Source: an uncultured Eubacteriales bacterium
GTDB lineage: Bacteria > Bacillota > Clostridia > Oscillospirales > CAG-272
Direction: 5' to 3'
NCBI GenBank assembly: GCA_934476315.1
Contig: CAKSNQ010000031.1
Span: 1-19,222, forward strand
DNA length: 19,222 nt
Shown here: in pieces, positions 13,882 through 19,222 of the stretch
Layout of the letters: the number at the start of each line of letters is the position of its first letter
How positions within the stretch are numbered: position 1 is the stretch's first letter
The notes under the pieces: model-generated
Databases searched by the model: none
Seen by the model: only the letters and a program-made list of their open reading frames with translations
Told to the model about the DNA's origin: nothing
Translations under genes and position numbers: made by a program

Positions 13882-15603
13882 ATGCTGTCAACCATCTATT
13901 CCACCGGGCTTTACGGCATCGACGGCTATCTCGTTTCGGTCGAGGTGGACGCACGGCGGGGGCTGCCCGCGTTTGAGCTGGTGGGACTGCCCGACCTTTC
14001 GGTCAAGGAGGCAAAGGAGCGTGTGCGGACGGCGTGCGAGAACATCGGGGTGCACTTTCCCGAATGTGCACTGATGGTCAACCTCGCGCCCGCCGACCGC
14101 CGCAAGCAGGGCTCGGGCTTTGATGTGGCGATCCTTCTGGGCATTCTTTTCTCGTGCGGGCTTGCCGCAATGCCGGAGTGGATCGGGGAGAGCTGTTTTG
14201 TCGGCGAGCTGTCGCTGTCGGGCGAGGTGCGGGGCGTGCACGGCATGATCTGCATGTGTGCCGCGGCAAGGGACGCCGGCAAACGGCGCATTTTCGTTCC
14301 CGCCGCGAATGCGGCGGAAGCGGCGGCGGTGCGCGGCATCGATGTGTACGGTGTGCACAGCATGACAGAGCTTCTGGACCATATCAGCGGCAAGCGGCTT
14401 TTGTCCCCCATGCCCGAGACACAGATGGTCGATGGCGGAATGGGCGACGCGGCGCCGGACTTTCTCGACGTGCACGGGCAGGCGATGGCGAAGCGCGCTA
14501 TGGAGATCGCCGCCGCAGGCGGGCACAACATCCTTCTGATCGGACCGCCCGGGACGGGCAAGTCCATGCTCGCCAAGCGCCTGCCGACCATCCTGCCGCC
14601 CCTCGGCTTTGAGGAGGCACTGACCGCGACCAAGATCCATTCCGTCGCCGGCGTGCTCCCCGCGGGGCAGGCGCTGGTACATACGCGCCCGTTCCGCTCC
14701 CCGCACCATACCATGAGCGCCGCAAGTCTGGTCGGAGGTGGCGCTAATCCCATGCCGGGTGAGATTTCCCTGGCGCACGGCGGGGTGCTGTTTCTCGATG
14801 AATTTCCCGAATTTCCCAAGCAGGTCACGGACGCACTCCGTCAGCCGCTGGAGGACGGGCAGGTCACGATCACGCGGGCAAACGGACGGGTGACGTTCCC
14901 GTGCGCTTTCATGCTCGTCGCGGCGATGAACCCCTGCCGGTGCGGATATTTCGGGCATCCGACGCATCCCTGCACCTGCCGGGCGGGGGATGTCGCGCGG
15001 TATCTGTCGCACATCAGCGGACCGCTGCTCGACCGCATGGACATTCAGATTGAGTTGCCGTCGCTGACCTTTGAGGAGATGGCAATGCCCGACAGCGCGG
15101 CGGAATCCTCGGAGACCATCCGCGCGCGGGTCTGCGCGGCGCGCAAATTTGCGCACGACCGCATGGCGGCGGTGATGGAGGAAGAGGCAAAGCACCGCGC
15201 ACAGAATTCCTCCGCGGCATCCGGACAGGAGGAGGGAAGCGCCCGGTCTGCCCCGGCGGGAACGACCGACGGAGCGGAGCATGACGCACAGCTCGCCTTT
15301 GCGGAGGCGGCGGACATTGCGGAGCGTGACGCACAGCTCTCCCCGGCGGGATTGGAGGGCATCGTGGAGTGCAACGCACAGCTCTCCCCCGCGGGCATCC
15401 GACGCTTTTGTCATACCACCCCCGGCGCGCTGGAATTGCTTCGCGGCGCGTACAATTCGCTCGGGCTGAGCGCCCGCGGACACGACCGCATCCTGCGGGT
15501 CGCCCGCACGATCGCCGATCTGGACGCGAGCGAGGAAATCCGGGAAGAACATATCGCAGAGGCGATCCAGCTCCGCAGTCTGGATCGAAAATATTGGCAC
15601 TGA
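13882..15603 (+). CDS. YifB/ComM family Mg-chelatase-like AAA ATPase
   Basis: 573-residue AAA+ ATPase of the YifB family, related to ComM, a helicase that promotes branch migration during natural transformation in Gram-negative bacteria. The N-terminal Lon-protease-like domain covers about 1-170. Walker A is GPPGTGKS (221-228), Walker B LFLDE (303-307), and between them is the family motif RPFRSPHHTMSAASLVGGG. NPCRCGYFGHPTHPCTC and SGPLLDRMDIQIELP follow. The C-terminal domain has a repeat-expanded linker (about 436-495) just before the conserved NAQLSPAGIRRFC. The family is typically about 510 residues, so the expansion explains the extra length. The ATG has AAGGAGGG 9 nt upstream. It is followed by a metal transporter after 49 nt. 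The role in this organism is inferred only. Confidence 0.92.
   Translation: MLSTIYSTGLYGIDGYLVSVEVDARRGLPAFELVGLPDLSVKEAKERVRTACENIGVHFPECALMVNLAPADRRKQGSGFDVAILLGILFSCGLAAMPEWIGESCFVGELSLSGEVRGVHGMICMCAAARDAGKRRIFVPAANAAEAAAVRGIDVYGVHSMTELLDHISGKRLLSPMPETQMVDGGMGDAAPDFLDVHGQAMAKRAMEIAAAGGHNILLIGPPGTGKSMLAKRLPTILPPLGFEEALTATKIHSVAGVLPAGQALVHTRPFRSPHHTMSAASLVGGGANPMPGEISLAHGGVLFLDEFPEFPKQVTDALRQPLEDGQVTITRANGRVTFPCAFMLVAAMNPCRCGYFGHPTHPCTCRAGDVARYLSHISGPLLDRMDIQIELPSLTFEEMAMPDSAAESSETIRARVCAARKFAHDRMAAVMEEEAKHRAQNSSAASGQEEGSARSAPAGTTDGAEHDAQLAFAEAADIAERDAQLSPAGLEGIVECNAQLSPAGIRRFCHTTPGALELLRGAYNSLGLSARGHDRILRVARTIADLDASEEIREEHIAEAIQLRSLDRKYWH
15277..15411 (+). repeat. Three 45-bp tandem units in yifB
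   Basis: Units start at 15277, 15322 and 15367, each beginning with a Glu codon and containing [D/N]-A-Q-L: EHDAQLAFAEAADIA, ERDAQLSPAGLEGIV and ECNAQLSPAGIRRFC. The third is the native conserved segment. More degenerate copies can be traced upstream to about 15190 (RAQNSSAASG, SARSAPAG). The exact 45-bp spacing shows tandem duplication without loss of frame. Confidence 0.85.
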
Positions 15604-15652
15604 GGGCGCTCGCGTCCCCGGTGCGACATGAGGGACGGGAGGACCGGAACGA

Positions 15653-16813
15653 ATGACAACACTGCTTTGTAAATGGTTTATCAGAGATCGGAATCAGATT
15701 CGCGACCCGCGGGTGCGGCGCGCCTACGGCACGCTCGCGGCGGTGGTCGGGATCGTTTTGAATCTGTTGCTTTTCGCCGGGAAATTCACGGTCGGCATGC
15801 TGACCGGCTCGGTTTCCATCCGCGCCGATGGTGTGAACAACCTGTCCGACGCGGCGTCGCAAATCATCACGCTCATCAGCTTCCGCGTCTCCGCCAAGCC
15901 CGCCGACCGCGGACATCCGTTCGGGCACGCGCGCATCGAGTATGTGGCGTCCATGATCGTGTCCATGTTGATTCTGCTGGTGGGGTATCGCCTCCTGCGG
16001 GATTCGATCGAAAAGATCCTCACGCCCGTCGAAACGGAGTTCCGCGTGATCTCGGTCGTCGTGCTGGCGGTGTCGGTCGCGGCGAAGCTGTGGCTCGGTG
16101 TCTTCAACCGCAAAATCGGCAACCGCATCGACTCCGAGGTCATGCGCGCGACCATGACCGACAGCCTGTCGGACGCGGCGGCGACCTCGGCAGTGCTGAT
16201 TTCCACGCTCATCTTCCGCTTCGCCGGGTTTGACGCGGACGCTTATATGGGCGCGCTGGTCGCCGTGCTCATTCTGATCGCGGGTGTCAAGGTCATGCTG
16301 AAAACCAAGGATTCCATTCTCGGCGAGGCGCCGAACGATGACATGGTGCGCACCATCCGCGACACTATCGGGGAATTTCCCGAGGTGCTTGGCGTTCACG
16401 ATCTCGCGGTGCATAATTACGGTCCCGGGCGCGTCGTCGCCTCACTTCATGTCGAGGTGGACGGCAATCAGTCCGCGTTCTCGGCGCACGACATCACCGA
16501 CCGCATTGAGACCAGACTGCGCGAGGAGGCGGGCATTGAGGCGACCATCCACATGGACCCGATCGCCGTGGGCGACCCGCTGACCAACGCTCTGCACGTC
16601 CGCGTGGGCGAGCTGCTCAGCACGGTGGACGAACGCCTGGGCATGCATGATTTCCGCGTGGTGCCGGGGACGACGCGCAGTCATCTGATCTTCGATGTCA
16701 CCGCACCGTTTGAGCTGAAAATGTCCGATGACGCGCTCCGGGAGGAGATTTGCCGCCGCATCGCGGCGTGGGGCGAGGGCTACGACGCCATCCTGACGAT
16801 CGACCGGGTGTGA
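15653..16813 (+). CDS. Cation diffusion facilitator family transporter
   Basis: 386-residue inner-membrane metal/proton antiporter of the CDF family, which exports divalent cations such as Zn, Fe or Mn. The N-terminal part has about six transmembrane helices. Metal-site motifs are N62xxxD66 in ADGVNNLSDAASQ (helix 2) and D170xxxD174 in TMTDSLSDAAAT (helix 5). Zinc-specific members usually have His at the first positions, so Asn/Asp may point to Mn or Fe; this is inference. HPFGHARIEYVASM follows helix 2, as in the family. The cytoplasmic part is longer than in FieF: after the usual dimerisation domain (to about 310) a second ferredoxin-like segment follows, as in some clostridial members. GGGAGG (15637-15642) precedes the ATG. 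It may be cotranscribed with yifB. Confidence 0.93.
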   Translation: MTTLLCKWFIRDRNQIRDPRVRRAYGTLAAVVGIVLNLLLFAGKFTVGMLTGSVSIRADGVNNLSDAASQIITLISFRVSAKPADRGHPFGHARIEYVASMIVSMLILLVGYRLLRDSIEKILTPVETEFRVISVVVLAVSVAAKLWLGVFNRKIGNRIDSEVMRATMTDSLSDAAATSAVLISTLIFRFAGFDADAYMGALVAVLILIAGVKVMLKTKDSILGEAPNDDMVRTIRDTIGEFPEVLGVHDLAVHNYGPGRVVASLHVEVDGNQSAFSAHDITDRIETRLREEAGIEATIHMDPIAVGDPLTNALHVRVGELLSTVDERLGMHDFRVVPGTTRSHLIFDVTAPFELKMSDDALREEICRRIAAWGEGYDAILTIDRV

Positions 16814-16842
16814 GGCGTTTCCGCAAAAATCCGGAAAACCTC

Positions 16843-16871
16843 TTGACGGCGTGCGCGCCGCCCTGTATAAT
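16843..16871 (+). promoter_or_regulatory. Sigma-A promoter of the sugar isomerase gene
   Basis: TTGACG (16843-16848) and a perfect TATAAT (16866-16871) are separated by 17 bp, matching consensus at 11 of 12 positions. The start would be near 16878, giving a leader of about 44 nt that contains GGGGAGGGTGG before the ATG at 16922. Confidence 0.88.
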
Positions 16872-16921
16872 GAGAATACCAAAAGAAAACGCGCGGCGAC
16901 GCGCGGGGAGGGTGGACAAAT

Positions 16922-17647
16922 ATGAATTATGGATTGCAGCTTTACAGCGTCAGAGACCTGACCAAGGACGACCTGGAGGGCGCGCTTGCCAAGGTTGCGG
17001 CACTCGGATATTCCTTTGTGGAATTTGCGGGATTTTTCGGGCACGGCGCCGCCGAGGTGCGCGGAATGTTGGAAAAATACGGGCTGACCGTCAGCGGAAC
17101 GCATACGGGCGTGGCGGAACTGACCCCCGAGAAGCTGAAGGAGACCATTGCGTATCATAAGGAGCTGGGCAACCGCAATATCATCATCCCGGCGGCGGAT
17201 TTTTCCACGCGGGAAAAGCTGGACGCGCTGATTGACCTCATTAATGACATTCAGCCCAAGCTGGCGGCGGAGGGCATCGCGCTGGGGTACCACAACCATT
17301 ACCACGAATTTCTGCCCACCGAGTACGGCGCCATCGTCCACAGCGAGCTGGAGGCACGCACCAAGGTGTTCTTTGAGATCGATACCTACTGGGCGTACGT
17401 CGCGGGACAGGACCCCATCGCGGTGCTGAACCGCCTGGGCGAGCGCGTCCCGGTGATTCACCTCAAGGACGGTCTTGCCGACGGTCACGGCATGGCGCTG
17501 GGCGAGGGCACTGCGCCGGTCGAGGCGGTCCGCGCCTGCGCGATCGCCACGGGCAGAACCATGGTGGTCGAGAGCGAGACCTGCCAGCCGTCGGGTATTG
17601 AGGAGGTCGGACGTTGCATCCGCTATTTGCGGGGGCTGGACGGCTGA
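16922..17647 (+). CDS. Sugar phosphate isomerase/epimerase family TIM-barrel protein
   Basis: 241-residue protein of the xylose isomerase-like TIM-barrel superfamily (AP endonuclease family 2 fold), which includes sugar epimerases, isomerases and inosose dehydratase. Likely metal ligands or active-site residues are E34 in SFVEFAGFFG, H124 and H126 in GYHNHYHEF, E152 and D154 in FFEIDTYWA, H180 in VIHLKDG and E217 in MVVESETCQPSG. The N-terminus MNYGLQLYSVRDLTKDD is typical of the family. The exact substrate cannot be read from sequence. It has its own strong promoter and a terminator directly after it, so it is probably transcribed alone. No sugar transporter or kinase lies nearby to suggest a pathway. 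Confidence 0.88.
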   Translation: MNYGLQLYSVRDLTKDDLEGALAKVAALGYSFVEFAGFFGHGAAEVRGMLEKYGLTVSGTHTGVAELTPEKLKETIAYHKELGNRNIIIPAADFSTREKLDALIDLINDIQPKLAAEGIALGYHNHYHEFLPTEYGAIVHSELEARTKVFFEIDTYWAYVAGQDPIAVLNRLGERVPVIHLKDGLADGHGMALGEGTAPVEAVRACAIATGRTMVVESETCQPSGIEEVGRCIRYLRGLDG

Positions 17648-17685
17648 CCCGACGGTCAAAGTCCCTTGACCTGACAAAACAAAAG

Positions 17686-17728
17686 AGGAATCTCAGCGTC
17701 GGCGCTTGCCGGGCGGGATTCCTTTTTT
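17686..17728. terminator. Terminator between the isomerase and spoIVB genes
   Basis: AGGAATC (17686-17692) and GATTCCT (17717-17723) form a 7-bp stem whose interior can fold as CGGC-GCTT-GCCG, followed by a T-run (17723-17728). An A-rich stretch on the other side (17676-17684) could let it work in both directions, fitting its position between convergent genes. Confidence 0.82.
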
Positions 17729-17741
17729 ACAGGGCTGTTAC

Positions 17742-17760
17742 AACTCAAAATGAGTTTTTA
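17742..17760. terminator. Short AT-rich hairpin near the spoIVB 3' end
   Basis: AACTCA (17742-17747) and TGAGTT (17751-17756) form a 6-bp inverted repeat with an AAA loop, followed by TTTTA on the plus strand. It lies 14 bp beyond the spoIVB stop. It may be a weak second terminator for the convergent pair; an operator is less likely at a 3' end. Confidence 0.4.
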
Positions 17761-17773
17761 AATATCCCCTTTT

Positions 17774-18829
17774 TTATTTGAGCAGGTCGGGCATGCTTGC
17801 GAGCATGTTGTCAATGAAAATGCCGTAGCCCGCCGAGGGGTCGTTGATGAGGACGTGCGTGACCGCACCGATGATCTTTCCGTCCTGGAGAATCGGACTG
17901 CCGGACATGCCCTGCACGATTCCGCCGGATTCCTCCAACAGGGCGGGGTCGGTGATGCGGACGGCGAAGCACTTGGAGCCGTGCGCCGAGCGGTCGATGT
18001 TCGTGATGCGCGCGCTGTACGTGCGGCGCTCGTTGCTTCCCAGCGTGCAGCAGATGGTGGCGTCGCCCTCGTGGACTTCCTCCCGCTTGCCGACAGCAAT
18101 GGGTTTTTCGTCGGTCAGCGCGGCGGGAGTCTCGGCGTACAGCCCGAACACGCCGCAGGGGGTGTTACCCAGCAGAGTGCCCGTTTTGCCCGTCCCGAAA
18201 TAGCCCTTGATCTCGCCGGGCGAGCCGGGAAGTCCGCGGTTGACGCCGCTGACGGTCACATCGACGACGGTGCCGCGCTCAATGGGCATCAGTTCGCCCG
18301 TGTCCACGTCGCAGATACCGTGACCCAGCCCGGCAAAGGCGTGGTTCTGCGGCAGGACGAACGTGACCGTTCCGATGCCTGCGCCGCTGTCGCGGACGTA
18401 CAGCCCGGTCTTATAACCGCCGGTGGCAGGGTCGGGAAGCGGCGTGAGCGTTGCTGTGTTGCATTTGTCGCCGCGACGGTAGATCAGCGTCACCGGCTTT
18501 CCTCCGGCGGCGTCGATGGCGCGGGTGAGGGCGGCGGCGTCCTCAAGCGCCTCGCCGTTGACGTGGGTGAGAATATCCTTGATCTTAAGCCCGGCGCTTT
18601 TGGCGGGATTTTGCGCCTTACCGCCGACGTCTATGTCACAAAAGCCGACGATCAGCACACCGTTTGTGGTGAATTTGACGCCGAACGGGAAGCCGCCCGG
18701 CAGGACGACGTCGGTGGCGGGTTCGGTGTCGGGAGGGAGAGCGGCCGCGCCGACGCCGGGGCAGAGCAGTGCGACAGCGAGAAGGCAGAGGAGCACCGCC
18801 CGCATGCGGGGGAGAAGTTTTATTTTCAT
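17774..18829 (-). CDS. spoIVB: SpoIVB sporulation signalling peptidase
   Basis: 351-residue SpoIVB-type serine peptidase (family S55). In Bacillus it is secreted from the forespore and triggers processing of pro-sigma-K in the mother cell. The N-terminus MKIKLLPRMRAVLLCLLAVALL is a signal or anchor helix (about 9-30). A PDZ domain spans about 42-120 (GFPFGVKF to KPVTLIYRRG). The peptidase domain holds the likely catalytic H170 in GLGHGICDVDTGEL and S309 in VQGMSGSPILQDGK, followed by GAVTHVLINDPSAGYGIFI. The start is set at the ATG at 18829 because AAGGAAGG lies just upstream and the signal peptide begins there. Bacillus SpoIVB is longer (about 426) but clostridial forms are often shorter. 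It usually sits next to spo0A; that neighbour, if present, is outside the window. Confidence 0.93.
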   Translation of the reverse strand: MKIKLLPRMRAVLLCLLAVALLCPGVGAAALPPDTEPATDVVLPGGFPFGVKFTTNGVLIVGFCDIDVGGKAQNPAKSAGLKIKDILTHVNGEALEDAAALTRAIDAAGGKPVTLIYRRGDKCNTATLTPLPDPATGGYKTGLYVRDSGAGIGTVTFVLPQNHAFAGLGHGICDVDTGELMPIERGTVVDVTVSGVNRGLPGSPGEIKGYFGTGKTGTLLGNTPCGVFGLYAETPAALTDEKPIAVGKREEVHEGDATICCTLGSNERRTYSARITNIDRSAHGSKCFAVRITDPALLEESGGIVQGMSGSPILQDGKIIGAVTHVLINDPSAGYGIFIDNMLASMPDLLK

Positions 18830-19222
18830 GGGGGAACCTTCCTTTTTGGTATTGAGATGATAGGGAACAGGGAAAATGTGACGAGGGAAAGTGCTGTGGC
18901 GCGGCAGGCGCCATGCCTTACTAATGTGCACCGCGAGGGGCGGGTTCATGTGTTACAATTCTTCGTGGCGGAGGCAATTTTTTCAGATTTTTGAATTTGG
19001 AAAGATGGCGGTTTGGTTTTTTTCGATTTCTCCAAAATTTCGCTGTCCCTCCATTAAGTTTTCGACAACCTTTTTCAAGAGGCGGTGGGGTTGTGGGGCT
19101 AAGCCCCGCATCGTGCTCCGCAGAGCGCGAAACCCCTCGGCATTTGGTTTTCTTTTGTGCCTCTGGTCTCAAAAGAAAAAAGCGGCTGAAAACGCTGAAG
19201 TTACATGGGATAGCAGGTGTTT
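18830..19222. other. Gene-free region upstream of spoIVB
   Basis: No supported gene. The first 120 bp should hold the spoIVB promoter; I could not find a convincing forespore sigma (F/G) match. From about 18976 the DNA becomes richer in A and T. It then carries inverted repeats: GGGGC-TAA-GCCCC near 19096-19108, GCTC-CGCA-GAGC near 19117-19128, and TTTTCTTTTG (19148-19157) with CAAAAGAAAA (19170-19179). This looks like an interspersed intergenic repeat or a bidirectional terminator for a gene beyond the right edge. Confidence 0.5.
19148..19179. repeat. Perfect 10-bp inverted repeat at right edge
   Basis: TTTTCTTTTG (19148-19157) and CAAAAGAAAA (19170-19179) are exact reverse complements around a 12-nt loop. 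The A-run continues on one side and T-rich sequence lies on the other, so it could act as a terminator in either direction or be the end of a small palindromic element. Confidence 0.6.

Noticed and set aside
17742..17756. Palindromic operator AACTCA-AAA-TGAGTT
   Set aside because: It lies beyond the 3' ends of two convergent genes with no promoter nearby, so a terminator-type role is more likely.
18841..18960. Sigma-G promoter for spoIVB
   Set aside because: I looked for the forespore -35/-10 pair on the minus strand; partial matches such as CATTAGTA did not fit the consensus and spacing well enough to call.

Overview
This window looks like a chromosomal segment of a GC-rich (roughly 60-65% by eye), endospore-forming member of the Firmicutes, most likely a clostridial lineage. 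Three things support this: the gene order yicC-remA-gmk-rpoZ-priA-def-fmt-(zinc peptidase)-rsmB-rlmN-...-rsgA-thiN, a hallmark of Firmicutes; a SpoIVB-type sporulation peptidase; and AGGAGG-type ribosome-binding sites before most genes. The taxonomic placement is inference; I saw no rRNA or tRNA gene.

Layout. 1-295: gene-free, with two GC-rich hairpins and then a near-perfect sigma-A promoter (225-253). 296-2672: yicC, remA, gmk and rpoZ, closed by a hairpin terminator that contains the rpoZ stop codon. 2673-2945: gene-free gap where coaBC often lies in relatives. 2946-6918: priA, def and fmt. 7146-10594: YugP-like zinc peptidase, rsmB and rlmN, the last two translationally coupled. 10595-10771: no gene, but two tandem 54-bp hairpin-forming repeats. 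10772-13757: a membrane-anchored PASTA-only protein, rsgA and thiN. 13882-16813: a YifB/ComM-like AAA ATPase and a cation diffusion facilitator. 16843-17728: a sugar phosphate isomerase-like gene with its own strong promoter and terminator. 17774-18829: spoIVB on the minus strand. 18830-19222: gene-free, with several inverted repeats.

Functionally the main cluster joins nucleotide supply (Gmk), transcription (omega subunit), replication restart (PriA), N-formyl-methionine handling (Def, Fmt), rRNA modification (RsmB, RlmN), 30S assembly (RsgA) and thiamine diphosphate synthesis (ThiN).

Two things stand out. First, the position normally held by the PrpC phosphatase and PrkC Ser/Thr kinase holds only a TM-plus-three-PASTA protein with no kinase domain, preceded by the tandem hairpin repeat. 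Second, many otherwise conserved housekeeping proteins carry in-frame low-complexity additions encoded by short tandem repeats. These are a 10 x 12-bp array inside RsmB, two insertions in RsgA (one built from 36-bp units that end in the conserved DTPG motif), 45-bp duplications of a conserved YifB segment, and tails on RlmN, RemA, RpoZ and the PASTA protein. Similar short words also lie in intergenic DNA. Together they suggest a genome prone to small tandem duplications that are tolerated in surface loops and termini.
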